Positions 44,965 through 53,969 are shown, numbered from the stretch's first letter. The stretch is 64,000 bases of DNA from an uncultured Clostridia bacterium (GCA_934177485.1 CAKPPF010000001.1:186001-250000); one strand, 5' to 3'. A program made the numbers and translations. The notes: generated from the sequence alone by a model not told the origin.

Positions 44965-45231
44965 ATGAATTTAGATTTTAATAATATAATTGCATTTACA
45001 TCATGTATTTTCTTTTTATTTATTTTTGGAAAATTATTTATAGTACCAATAAAAACAATATTAAAACTAGTTTTAAATTCATTTCTTGGAGCTTTTTTAA
45101 TATATATAATTAATTTAATAGGTGCAATGTGGGGATTCCACATTGGAATTAACATTATTACCTCAATATTTGTTGGAATGCTTGGAATACCTGGAGCAAT
45201 TGTTATAGTTATAATAAAATTTTTGTTATAA
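44965..45231 (+). CDS. bofA: BofA-family pro-sigma-K processing regulator
   Basis: 88 aa membrane protein (start ATG 44965, after ACAGGTGA). It has helices CIFFLFIFGKLFIVPIK and a C-terminal half LNSFLGAFLIYIINLIGAMWGFHIGINIITSIFVGMLGIPGA that matches BofA. In B. subtilis BofA holds the SpoIVFB protease inactive until the forespore signal arrives. It supports a sporulating host. Minus-strand genes separate it from the yaaL-like gene. Confidence 0.85.
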   Translation: MNLDFNNIIAFTSCIFFLFIFGKLFIVPIKTILKLVLNSFLGAFLIYIINLIGAMWGFHIGINIITSIFVGMLGIPGAIVIVIIKFLL

Positions 45232-45245
45232 AATGATAAAAAATG

Positions 45246-45274
45246 TTGAAAAAGACAAAGTAATATAGTATAAT
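45246..45274 (+). promoter_or_regulatory. promoter of the PhoH-like gene
   Basis: TTGAAA (45246-45251), 17 bases, TATAAT (45269-45274). Confidence 0.72.
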
Positions 45275-45275
45275 T

Positions 45276-45317
45276 TTAACGTAAACTGTTTACGTTAAGA
45301 ACAGCTATACTGTTCTT
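45276..45317 (+). promoter_or_regulatory. palindromic operator and hairpin downstream of the promoter
   Basis: TTAACGTAAAC (45276-45286) and GTTTACGTTAA (45288-45298) are exact inverted copies around one T, right after the -10 box. A second hairpin follows, AAGAACAG / CTGTTCTT (45297-45304 with 45310-45317). The first looks like a repressor site overlapping the transcription start; no matching regulator was identified. Confidence 0.5.
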
Positions 45318-45353
45318 AATGGCTTTTACAAAAAAAATTGAGGAGGCATTTAT

Positions 45354-46685
45354 ATGTCCAAAGTTTTTGTACTCCGTACGCATGCACTTCTCTCGTCACA
45401 GAGAAGTACATTGAAGTTTGGGGATGACAACGAAATAGTTATTCCTCTTGCTTTAGTGGACGAACTTAGAAAAACTGACAAAGAATCCGTTGAAAAGCGG
45501 AAAATTGCTAGGGACTTGTTAGAGTATCTTAACACTTTCCCAACAGATCATCTGATGTCTAAATCCGGCGTGGTACAGGAAAACGGAAGCATTTTAAGAA
45601 TTTCTAACGATTTTTATCACATAAAGGTCGAATTGGAAGGATTAAATTATGCAGAGAAAAACACTCTTCGAACTTGCTTAGGAATAATGCAAGAAGAAAA
45701 GAAAAATGTAATTCTTGTAACGAACAATTTAAGTCTTCAGTTAAAAGCAAAGCTTTTAGGAATAAGGGCTGAAAGCTTTAAAGACGAAACGTTTCCTAAA
45801 CTTTCTGAACAGTATACTGGCAGAGAAGAAGTATTTGCTACTGATAATGCAATAGATTTGTTCTATTCAAAAGGATTTATTAATGTTAGTGAAATCTTTG
45901 ATTTTGCTGATAAAGAATTTGTTGAAAATAAATTCTTTGTAATAAAATCCATGAATAAATCTGCATTAGGAATGTACAAAAATGGAAAGATTGTTAAGCT
46001 TAAAAATCAGTCTACTTCACCTTATGGCGTAAAGCCTATGAACGTAGGACAGAAATTTATGTTAGAAGCATTACTCGATAAAGACAGCCCGTTGGTTGTA
46101 ATTAAGGGAAATGCAGGAACAGGAAAAACATTTTGCGCGCTTGCAGCAGGACTTGAACGGATAGACCAAAACGAGTATTCACGTATTCTTGTTACCAGGT
46201 CAGTTACTGCTACAGAACAGTATGGATTTTTACCGGGAGATATTGAGGAAAAATTATCTCCATACCTTTCAGGAATAAAAGATAACCTTTCTATATTATT
46301 AAATGGTAATATGGAAAAAGGTGAATCTAAAAAAGATGTTTATGAAGACGGACAGTACTTCTTCGAAAAAGGAATTGTTCAAATTCAGGCAATCGGATTT
46401 TTGAGAGGTCGTTCAATAGTTGACACGTATTTCATTATAGATGAAACACAAAACATTGAACCGGACACAATAAAGTCCATCGTTACAAGAGCCGGAAAAG
46501 GTTCAAAGTTCATTTTTCTTGGTGATCCCACCCAGATTGATAATCCTAATCTTACAGAAAGATATAATGGATTGGTTTATCTTTCGGAAAAGATGAAGGG
46601 AAATTCAATGTGTATACAAGTTGCTTTAAATGATGACGAATCGGTAAGAAGCGACCTTGCACGCGAAGCAGCCAAGATTTTGTAA
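45354..46685 (+). CDS. PhoH-family ATPase with N-terminal PIN domain
   Basis: 443 aa. The PIN-type RNase domain (residues about 1-135, VFVLRTHALLSSQRS, LVTNNLSLQLKAKLLGI) precedes a PhoH ATPase with Walker A VIKGNAGTGKTFCAL and Walker B YFIIDETQNIEP, then FLGDPTQIDNPN. The PIN-PhoH layout (YlaK type) suggests an RNA unwinding and cutting enzyme. Codon use (CGT, CGG, CTT) and GC content differ from neighbours, so it may be a transferred gene. Confidence 0.9.
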   Translation: MSKVFVLRTHALLSSQRSTLKFGDDNEIVIPLALVDELRKTDKESVEKRKIARDLLEYLNTFPTDHLMSKSGVVQENGSILRISNDFYHIKVELEGLNYAEKNTLRTCLGIMQEEKKNVILVTNNLSLQLKAKLLGIRAESFKDETFPKLSEQYTGREEVFATDNAIDLFYSKGFINVSEIFDFADKEFVENKFFVIKSMNKSALGMYKNGKIVKLKNQSTSPYGVKPMNVGQKFMLEALLDKDSPLVVIKGNAGTGKTFCALAAGLERIDQNEYSRILVTRSVTATEQYGFLPGDIEEKLSPYLSGIKDNLSILLNGNMEKGESKKDVYEDGQYFFEKGIVQIQAIGFLRGRSIVDTYFIIDETQNIEPDTIKSIVTRAGKGSKFIFLGDPTQIDNPNLTERYNGLVYLSEKMKGNSMCIQVALNDDESVRSDLAREAAKIL

Positions 46686-46692
46686 AAGCAAA

Positions 46693-46724
46693 GGGAGATA
46701 TGGTTTTTTACCATACCTCCCGTT
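46693..46724 (+). terminator. terminator of the PhoH-like gene
   Basis: GGGAG-A-TATGGT pairs with ACCATA-C-CTCCC around a T-rich loop. Confidence 0.7.
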
Positions 46725-46772
46725 TCTATTACTGCCTGCTTGCAAAAAGTGAAACACTTGCAGAATTGTGTT

Positions 46773-48590
46773 TTATTCAACCGTAACAGATTTTGCCAAG
46801 TTTCTAGGCTTATCAACATCTAATCCTTTGAATTTTGCTATATAATAAGAAAGTAATTGCAAAGGAATAACAGAAATTATAGGACTTAAAAAAGTATTAA
46901 TTTCTGGTATTTCTATAGTATAATCAAATAAATTATCTATTTTTTGGTTTGTTATAACAATAGTTTTTGCTCCTCTTGAAACCACTTCTTGTAGATTACT
47001 AATTGTTTTTGATGACAAAAACTCATCAGTTATAATACCTAACACCGGAAAATCAGAGTCAATTAGCGCTATAGGACCATGTTTTAATTCACCCGCAGGA
47101 TATGCCTCAGAATGAATATAAGAAATTTCTTTTAATTTTAATGAGCCCTCCATTGCAACAGGATAGTCTATACCTCTTCCTAAGAAAAACATATTTGATG
47201 ATTTACATATATCTTTAGCAACTTTTTCTATCTTTTTATCATTCAATAATACTTCTTCAACCTTTTTAGGCAATTCCAATAAACTTTTCTTTATTTTATT
47301 AATTGTTTCAAATTGGACACTATTAAGTATTTCAGCAAAATACAAGGCTAAAATGTTTAATAATACCAATTGAGATGTATAAGCTTTAGTTGATGCAACC
47401 GCAATTTCTGGACCAGCATGTGTGTAAATATAAAAATCCGCTTCCCTTGTTATAGAACTTCCTATAACGTTTGAGATTGCAAGAGTTGTAGATCCTTTAG
47501 ACTTTGCAAGTTTTAATGCTCCTATAGTATCTGCTGTTTCTCCGGATTGGCTAATAAAAATTGATAATGTATGAGAATTAACTAAAGGATCTCTATATCT
47601 AAATTCAGATGCAACATCAACTTCAACTGGTATTTTACATAGCTTTTCAAATGATTGTTTAACTGCAAGACCAGCATGCATAGCAGTTCCACAAGCAATT
47701 ATAAAAATTTTATTAAAACTAGATAAAAAATCTTTTGAAAAAGATAAATTATTTATTTCTATATTTTTATTACTTAATGTAGCTCCAATTGTTTCTCTTA
47801 TAGATGAAGATTGTTCATGAATTTCTTTGAGCATAAAATCTTCATATCCATTTTTTTCTATTGCAGATGAATCCCAAGATATATTCTCTATTTTTTTAGA
47901 AATTTTTTCTAAATTATTATTATAAAACTTTAATTTGTCAGAAAATACTTCTGCTATTTCATCATCATTTAATATATAAAAATCTTTTGAATAAGAAAGT
48001 ATTGCTGGAATATCAGAAGCAATATAATTTTCAGTTTTAGTCGTACCAATAACTAAAGGACTATCTTTTTTAGAAACTATAATTCTGTCTGGATAATCCT
48101 TGCACAATACTTCAATTGCAAAGCTACCGTTTAAATCTTTACAAGCCAAAGCTACAGCATGCAATAAATCATTAGATTTATAGTAATAAGCTATTAAATT
48201 AGGGATAACTTCTGTATCTGTCTCAGACAAAAACTTGTATCCATTATCCATTAAAAATTTTTTTATATCTTTATAATTTTCTATAATTCCATTATGAACA
48301 ATACTGAAAGTGTTAGAATTATCCGTATGAGGATGAGAATTAATTTTACTAGGTTTTCCATGAGTTGCCCACCTTGTGTGAGCAATGCCAACCGTTGCAT
48401 TTGAATTAGTGTCTACCAATAAATTTTCTAAATTATTAACTCTACCTTTATCTTTTATAATACTAATTTTATTATTTTCTAGTACAGAAATTCCTGCTGA
48501 ATCATATCCTCTGTACTCTAGCTTTTTTAAGCCGTCAATTAATATAGGTATGGCTTTTTTATTACCTATATACCCAACTATTCCACACAT
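46773..48590 (-). CDS. glmS: glucosamine-6-phosphate synthase (isomerizing)
   Basis: Makes glucosamine-6-phosphate from fructose-6-phosphate and glutamine, the first step to UDP-GlcNAc and peptidoglycan. 605 aa. The glutaminase domain starts with the nucleophile Cys2 (MCGIVGYIG) and has AHTRWATHG; two SIS domains follow (ISQSGETADT), ending in the conserved C-terminus LAKSVTVE. A glmS ribozyme in the leader controls it by product feedback. Confidence 0.97.
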   Translation of the reverse strand: MCGIVGYIGNKKAIPILIDGLKKLEYRGYDSAGISVLENNKISIIKDKGRVNNLENLLVDTNSNATVGIAHTRWATHGKPSKINSHPHTDNSNTFSIVHNGIIENYKDIKKFLMDNGYKFLSETDTEVIPNLIAYYYKSNDLLHAVALACKDLNGSFAIEVLCKDYPDRIIVSKKDSPLVIGTTKTENYIASDIPAILSYSKDFYILNDDEIAEVFSDKLKFYNNNLEKISKKIENISWDSSAIEKNGYEDFMLKEIHEQSSSIRETIGATLSNKNIEINNLSFSKDFLSSFNKIFIIACGTAMHAGLAVKQSFEKLCKIPVEVDVASEFRYRDPLVNSHTLSIFISQSGETADTIGALKLAKSKGSTTLAISNVIGSSITREADFYIYTHAGPEIAVASTKAYTSQLVLLNILALYFAEILNSVQFETINKIKKSLLELPKKVEEVLLNDKKIEKVAKDICKSSNMFFLGRGIDYPVAMEGSLKLKEISYIHSEAYPAGELKHGPIALIDSDFPVLGIITDEFLSSKTISNLQEVVSRGAKTIVITNQKIDNLFDYTIEIPEINTFLSPIISVIPLQLLSYYIAKFKGLDVDKPRNLAKSVTVE

Positions 48591-48614
48591 ATTTTAAATA
48601 CCTCCATTAAAATT

Positions 48615-48770
48615 AATAAAAGGCATAAAGCTTACATGAATAATTTTTTGTTCTAATATTGCTATTAGTTTTTGTAACTATTCTTATGACAGTAAGGTTG
48701 CCATTGATTTATCCGCCGAATCTTTCGATAAAACCAATCCTCGTTAGGTAAAAATACCCCTGGCGCTTGA
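48615..48770 (-). ncRNA. glmS ribozyme (self-cleaving riboswitch)
   Basis: On the minus strand AGCGCCAG (cleavage between A at 48767 and G at 48766), then ACGAGGATTGG, ATCGAAAGATTCGGCGGAT and a downstream P4-type hairpin. These match the conserved core of the glmS ribozyme. GlcN6P binding triggers cleavage and loss of the mRNA. It begins about 25 bases upstream of the glmS start. Confidence 0.9.
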
Positions 48771-48812
48771 AATAAATCTCCTTTCTAATATATTTGCCTT
48801 TTTATATTTAAT

Positions 48813-48841
48813 ATATTACAACAAGGTAAAAAAAGTTTCAA
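48813..48841 (-). promoter_or_regulatory. promoter of glmS
   Basis: On the minus strand TTGAAA (48836-48841), 17 bases, TAATAT (48813-48818), about 45 bases upstream of the ribozyme cleavage site. Confidence 0.6.
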
Positions 48842-48890
48842 CATATAAATTGTAATTTATATGACAAATATAATTGTAATCAATTTATTT

Positions 48891-48984
48891 TTGAGAGCAT
48901 TTTTTCAAAATTAGACCCTCCAGGCTAACGGGTATTCCCCGCCTCAAAGGGCTGTCAGGCCGTAATTTTTCAAAAAAGTCTCAA
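48891..48984 (+). other. hairpin domain A, copy 2
   Basis: 48891-48913 pairs imperfectly with 48963-48984 and encloses a GC-rich core including GGCTAACGGG and CAAAGGGCTGTCAGGCC. It lies 17 bases before structured element copy 2. The overall layout equals 41701-41776, and it shares CTCAAAGGGCT with the ylmH leader. Confidence 0.45.
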
Positions 48985-49001
48985 AACAAATTGATATATA
49001 G

Positions 49002-49158
49002 TAGCGCGAAGCTATTCGTTTTTATTTTTTTAGAAAGTTACGGGTGGGGACCGGCGAGTTTATAGAATGTTTAAAATTTATTAGAATAAATTTTATTACA
49101 TTCTATACGAAGTTGGGGCGTTTCGTAAAAAATAAAAACGAATAGCTGGGAGCGGATT
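49002..49158 (+). ncRNA. structured element of unknown family, copy 2
   Basis: Blocks TAGCGCGA (49002-49009), GTGGGGACCG (49044-49053) and GGGAGCGGATT (49148-49158). The 21-bp outer stem (49010-49030 with 49127-49147) is perfect and has a sequence unlike copy 1. An inner hairpin TATAGAATGT / ACATTCTATA (49061-49070 / 49098-49107) is also perfect. It ends 47 bases before the spoVD ATG, so it may be a leader of spoVD or an independent RNA. Confidence 0.6.
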
Positions 49159-49205
49159 AATTTTGCAAATTACAATTTATTACTTGCTTTATAAGGACTG
49201 ATTTT

Positions 49206-50902
49206 ATGAAAAATATTAGCAGAAAAAGAAGAATGATATACTTATTAATGATTGCGGTAATATTATTTACATTATTAATAATTAGAATATTTTGGCTGCA
49301 ATTTATTAGCGGGGATGAACTTCAAACTTTAGCATATGAACAGCAAACGTTAGATAGAAAAGTAAATCCTAGAAGAGGGACTATTTACGATTCTAATATG
49401 ACCGAACTCGCAGTAAGTTCAACTGTTTATACTGTTACAGTTAATCCAACCAATATTGAAGAAAAAAATAAAGAAATAATCGCGAAAAAAATATGTGAAA
49501 TATTTGACTTGGATTATGAAAAGATTTTAAAGAGAATAAAAAAGAGAAGCTCAATAGAAACTATTGTTAGAAAAGAAGAAAAAGAAAATGTTGATAAACT
49601 AAATGAATGGCTTGTACAAAATAATTTGAGTAAGGGCATTAACATAGATGAAGATACAAAAAGATATTATCCATACAATAATTTTGCTTCACATATAATA
49701 GGTTTTTGTGGAAGTGATAATCAAGGATTAGGTGGAGTAGAAGCTAAGTATGACAGTGTCTTGCAAGGCACTAAGGGGAGAATTACTAAAGTAAAAGATG
49801 CATCTGGAAAAGAGGTAGAGGGAACAGTTGAGGAATATCAAGAAGCAATTGATGGAAAAGATATAGTTATGACAATTGACATGGGTGTTCAATCAATTGC
49901 AGAAAAATACTTGGAACTTGCTTGCATTGACAATAAGTGTACTGATGGCGGAAATGTAGTTATAATGGAACCTAAAACTGGTAATATTCTTGCAATGGCT
50001 ACTTATCCAACATATAATTTAAATGACCCATATACAGTTACAGATAATGAGATAGCACAAAAATGGCAAGAATTATCTAATAAAGAAAAAAATGAAGCTT
50101 TACAAGCAATGTGGAGAAATAAAGCGATAGCTGATACCTACGAACCAGGTTCAACTTTTAAACTAGTAACAACTTCTGCGTCTTTAGAAGAAGGAATAAC
50201 AACTACGGATAAAGCTGGTGAGTTTTGCTGTACTGGTAGTATTACAATAGCTGGTGTTAGAATAAAATGTTGGAGACATTATAGACCTCATGGAAGTCAA
50301 AGTCTAAGGCAAGCACTAATGAATTCATGCAACCCAATTTTTATAGGATTAGGTCAAAAATTGGGAGTAGAAACATATTATACTTATCTAGAAAGGTTTG
50401 GATTTTTAAGTAAAACAGGTATAGATTTACCAGGAGAGGCAAAAGGAATATTTTTGGATAAGTCAAAAGTTGGACCTGTTGAACTTGCTACAATATCATT
50501 TGGGCAAAGATTTGAAGTAACACCAATACAAATGATAACAATGGTTTCGACGATAGCTAATGGAGGCAATAGAATGAAACCAAGATTAGTTAAAGAAATT
50601 ATAGATACACAAACAGGAGAAAAAAATGAAATTAATCCGGAATGTGTAGGAAGAGCAATATCTAAAGAAACTGCAGAAAGCGTTTTAAGCATGATGGAAT
50701 CTGTAGTAGCAGAAGGAACAGGAAAAAATGCAAAGGTTGCAGGCTTTAGAGTAGGTGGAAAAACAGGAACATCAGAAGATGGTGTAAACACAAATAAATA
50801 TGTAACGTCATTTGTAGGAGTAGCACCAATTTCAGAACCAAAAGTTGCAATATTAGTAACCTTATATAATCCAACAGGAGAAGGAGGACATCAAGGAGGT
50901 GC
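49206..50902 (+). pseudogene. spoVD: 5' part of spoVD, split by element 2
   Basis: Class B penicillin-binding protein; joined to 58781-59069 it gives 661 aa. It has an N-terminal anchor (residues 10-30) and a dimerisation domain (RKVNPRRGTIYDSNMTELAVS). The transpeptidase has STFK (acyl Ser), SCN and KTGTS, followed by GGHQGGA where the element enters. As found, the frame runs on to 50939 and lacks the last transpeptidase helices and the PASTA domain. Position before murE-mraY and the single PASTA domain favour SpoVD (spore-cortex synthesis), but a vegetative FtsI cannot be excluded. Confidence 0.85.
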
Positions 50903-50923
50903 GTGGGTAGTTTTAACAACACA
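50892..50923 (+). other. attL of element 2
   Basis: Core repeat CAAGGAGGTGC then G and the arm TGGGTAGTTTTAACAACACA (50904-50923), an inverted partner of the arm in attR. Confidence 0.8.
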
Positions 50924-51024
50924 CTATAAAACTATCTAAAAATCATTGATTAAATAAATTGCAAAACAAGCAAATCAGAGAGTTTTTTAATCGCTCTTTA
51001 AGAATATAAAGAAAGGGACAAGGT

Positions 51025-51405
51025 ATGGAGAACAAAAATATAATTGGTACAAATTTTATAATTACTAATAGAGACTTAATAAATGAATTTGGAATAAATG
51101 TTGCAGTAATGTTAGGAGAATTATATGGAAGAAGAAATTACTTTAGTGAACGAAATGAGCTGAAATATGGGTATTTTTTTGCTACAAAAGATAGCATAGA
51201 AAAAAGTACAAAATTAAGCCCATATAAACAACGAATTGCTACAGAAAAACTAGTAAAAGAGGAAATCTTACAAGTAAAATATATTGGAATTCCTCCTAAA
51301 ACTTATTATAGAATTAATGATGAAAAACTTTGCAAAGTATTGAAAAATCCAGTTGGTCACGAGATGATCAACAAGAAAGAAATGTGGTTATTAACAGGTA
51401 AGTAA
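51025..51405 (+). CDS. winged-helix (replication-initiator-like) protein, maybe shortened
   Basis: 126 aa with FFATKDSIEKSTKLSPYKQRIATEKLVKEEILQVKYIGIPPKTYYRIND, a DnaD/replication-initiator-like winged helix. It starts MENKNIIGTNFIITNRDLINEFG behind AAAGGGA. Relatives often carry a longer C-terminus, so the stop at 51405 may be a truncation; a low-complexity AAT-rich tract follows. Likely DNA-binding, role in the element unknown. Confidence 0.65.
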   Translation: MENKNIIGTNFIITNRDLINEFGINVAVMLGELYGRRNYFSERNELKYGYFFATKDSIEKSTKLSPYKQRIATEKLVKEEILQVKYIGIPPKTYYRINDEKLCKVLKNPVGHEMINKKEMWLLTGK

Positions 51406-51736
51406 CTAGATGAAGAACAGTTCATTAAAATTTTTTACATAAATAATAATAAGTAATAATAATAAATAATAACACACACACTGTTAAAAAATTTATAATT
51501 TTGATAGTGCAAAAAAATTCCTCGAAGAGTAAAAGGGTATTAGGGATTTCCCTAACAAGCAATTAGAGGTGTTGCTACACCATGCTTGCGAATAAAAGTC
51601 GTATAAAATGACATTGATTATTCGGGATTTTTAATCTAGTAGACTAGATTAAAAATATTAAAGTTTTAGAAAAAGGGCTGACAAATTAAATTGAGCACGG
51701 TATACTACCAGTAAATTATAAATGGAGGTAGTTGAT
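51406..51736. other. non-coding stretch with a 28-bp palindrome
   Basis: Contains an AAT-rich low-complexity tract (about 51440-51475) and the perfect inverted repeat TTTTTAATCTAGT / ACTAGATTAAAAA (51628-51640 / 51643-51655). That repeat could be a terminator, operator or replication/transfer site. No gene seen. Confidence 0.5.
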
Positions 51737-52048
51737 ATGAACAAATATAATGTTAAAGAAAAACGGATGTTTTAAATGAATTATTTATATCTAGAGAAGA
51801 AAAGCTATGTGCTATAACGAAAGAAGATAAAAAAAAAATTAAAAAGTTAGTTATAAAAAATGATACATATGAGATGCTATTGAAAAAGATAGAAAATTTA
51901 TCAAATGATAATAAAAAAATAATAAATGTTAAAGATAGCTTAGATAGTTATATAGATAGAGTAAATATCATAGGAGCTTATGAAAACGAAAAATTTTATA
52001 AAATACGGATTCTCTGATGCAATAAATTTAATTATTGGATGTATATAG
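51737..52048 (+). pseudogene. DUF6664-like small protein gene with two frameshifts
   Basis: Start ATG 51737 behind GGAGGTAG, MNKYNVKEK. A missing A at about 51763 and an extra C at about 52006 break the frame. Reading past them gives TDVLNELFISREEKLCAITK, SYIDRVNIIGAYENEKFYKI and GFSDAINLIIGCI, total 103 aa. It resembles a small protein common in clostridial mobile elements. The family name is from memory and tentative. Confidence 0.55.
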
Positions 52049-52099
52049 TAAAATGCTAGAAAATTTCACAAAAGATTTAATTGTATTAGAATAAAACAA

Positions 52100-52134
52100 A
52101 AAAATAGCAGAATATCATATTCTGCTATTTTTTA
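52100..52134. terminator. bidirectional terminator
   Basis: AAAAATAGCAGAATA and TATTCTGCTATTTTT, perfect 15-bp stem, between the pseudogene and the minus-strand DUF2188 gene. Confidence 0.8.
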
Positions 52135-52136
52135 CA

Positions 52137-52366
52137 TTAAAATTTTGTATCTTTTGGTGGACAGTTGTCATTCCCGTAGCTATCTTTATCACGAATTCTC
52201 CCATGAGTATTATGAATGACTAATTCAGAGTGCTGGCTTTTTGCTATTTCTCTACCATATTCAATAGCAGCCTTTTGAGTATCAAATAGCTTTGTAGCTT
52301 TTGAATTTCCAGCACCAATTACCTGCCACAAGTTACCTTTGGGTGTAATGTGTTGATTTTTTTCAT
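52137..52366 (-). pseudogene. DUF2188 family protein, frameshifted at its start
   Basis: The expected start ATG 52366 has GGAGGAAAG upstream, but a run of seven A (52357-52363) puts it out of frame with NQHITPKGNLWQVIGAGNSKATKLF...YGNDNCPPKDTKF. One more A would restore a 76 aa DUF2188 protein. The longer frame up to 52412 reads through the ribosome site. Either a real null mutation or a homopolymer error. Confidence 0.6.
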
Positions 52367-52412
52367 AATGCTTTCCTCCATTTTCTATCCTAGAAGTGTT
52401 GACTTCTGACAA

Positions 52413-52651
52413 TAATAAGTGCTATAATGTAACAAGTATAACTTGGCGAAGGTTATATATAATTAATTCTAATGTTCATTATAGCATTAGGATTTTTTTA
52501 TTGCTATAAATAATATATTATATTATTTATAGCAAGTCAATAGACAAAACAATTAATTGGCAAAAAATACATATAAAAAGTAATGAAAAATAGTTTTGAG
52601 TCAAAAAAATGCATAAAAAATGCAAAAAAATTAAAAATAATTATAAAAATA
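52413..52651. other. divergent intergenic region with a 15-bp hairpin
   Basis: Contains the perfect hairpin TTGCTATAAATAATA (52501-52515) / TATTATTTATAGCAA (52521-52535) and the promoter of the ATPase gene just after. No gene seen. Confidence 0.55.
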
Positions 52652-52680
52652 TTTACAAATTTGAATAAAAAGAATATAAT
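52652..52680 (+). promoter_or_regulatory. promoter of the AbiL-like pair
   Basis: TTTACA (52652-52657), 17 bases, TATAAT (52675-52680), 30 bases before the ATG. Confidence 0.65.
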
Positions 52681-52709
52681 ATAATAAGATTATGCTAGGA
52701 GGTATATAT

Positions 52710-53969
52710 ATGTTAGTACAATTTAGCGTTGAGAATTATATGTCTATAAAAGAAAAAGTAGTTTTCAGCATGTTGGCTTCTTCAGACAAAGAATTAGCAG
52801 AAAATTTAATAGAAAGTAAAAATGAAAAATGTTTAAAGTCAGCCGTAATATATGGAGCTAATGCTTCTGGAAAATCGAATTTTTTAAAAGCAATAAATTC
52901 AGTAATATTTATGATGAGAAATTCAAATAATATGCAACCTGGAATGCTTTTACCAATAACACCATTTAAATTTGACAATGAATTTACAAAGAGACCGAGT
53001 TCATTTGAATTTATTATGATTATTAATAACATAAAATATGTATATGGATTTGTTGCTGATAGTAGCAAGATTTATGAAGAATATTTATACTATTATCCAA
53101 ATGGAAAAGAAACTGAAATTTTTGAAAGAAGTGAAGTCAACAAATTTCATTATACTATAACAGAAAGAAAACTAAAAGATATTGAAAACAAGAATATGGA
53201 AAATAAATTCTTTTTAGCAACAGCTACTACTTGGAATTATGAAAAAACCAAACCGGTTTTTGATTTTATTACTAATGGAATTAATGTATTGTTTGATTAT
53301 GAACAATTAAAGGGAATTTCGTTTGAACAATATAACAATGATAAAACAGGAGAATTAAAAGAATTTTCATTAAAAGTTTTAAATGAAGCGGAAATAAATA
53401 TAAATGGATTTACAGTATCAAATGTAGAAATCACAGAAGAACAGCTAAGCATGTTGCCACCAGAATTAAGAACATTCTTTCCTAATGGATCAAAAGGAGT
53501 TAATATAACAACGACCCATAATATTGTAGATGATTCAGGAAAAGAAATAAGTATTAAGTTGGATTTTGAAGAAGAATCTTTAGGAACAAAAAATTTATTT
53601 ATTTTAAATCCATTTTTATTGCATGTTTTGAAAGAAGGAAAGGTTTTAATTATTGATGAGTTAGATAGGAGTTTACATCCATTTTTAGTAAAATATATTG
53701 TAAAACTATTTAATAGTGGAGAATACAACAGAAATGGAGCACAGTTGATTTTTAATACACATGATACTAATTTATTAAGTTTAAATTTATTTAGAAGAGA
53801 TCAAATATGGTTTACTGAAAAAGATTATAAGAAAGGGGCTACAGACTTATATCCATTAGATGATTTCCCAGTTAGAAAAACAGAAAACATACAAAAAGGA
53901 TATCTTAATGGAAGATATGGCGCAATACCTTTTATAGCTATGGGTGACAACTTATGGCCAGAAGAATAG
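52710..53969 (+). CDS. RloA/AbiLi-like AAA ATPase
   Basis: 419 aa from ATG 52710 (AGGAGG upstream), not the longer frame at 52692. It begins with the ABC-type core LVQFSVENYMSIKEKVVFSM and Walker A GANASGKS (residues 49-56). SLGTKNLFIL and the Walker B region VLIIDELDRSLHP follow, then LIFNTHDTNLL. This is the AAA_15/AAA_21 type used in RloA, AbiLi and OLD-like defence. It overlaps the next gene by 16 bases. Confidence 0.85.
   Translation: MLVQFSVENYMSIKEKVVFSMLASSDKELAENLIESKNEKCLKSAVIYGANASGKSNFLKAINSVIFMMRNSNNMQPGMLLPITPFKFDNEFTKRPSSFEFIMIINNIKYVYGFVADSSKIYEEYLYYYPNGKETEIFERSEVNKFHYTITERKLKDIENKNMENKFFLATATTWNYEKTKPVFDFITNGINVLFDYEQLKGISFEQYNNDKTGELKEFSLKVLNEAEININGFTVSNVEITEEQLSMLPPELRTFFPNGSKGVNITTTHNIVDDSGKEISIKLDFEEESLGTKNLFILNPFLLHVLKEGKVLIIDELDRSLHPFLVKYIVKLFNSGEYNRNGAQLIFNTHDTNLLSLNLFRRDQIWFTEKDYKKGATDLYPLDDFPVRKTENIQKGYLNGRYGAIPFIAMGDNLWPEE

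Larger units (their letters stand above)
48845..49180. repeat. 14-bp inverted repeat around the structured region
   Basis: ATAAATTGTAATTT (48845-48858) and AAATTACAATTTAT (49167-49180) are exact inverted copies. They flank hairpin domain A and structured element copy 2. They may mark a small mobile unit of about 336 bp or be chance in AT-rich DNA; copy 1 has no such frame that I can see. Confidence 0.4.

Noticed and set aside
52367..52412. Upstream N-terminal extension of the DUF2188 protein
   Set aside because: It would translate through the GGAGGAAAG ribosome site; a start at 52366 with one lost base fits the family better.
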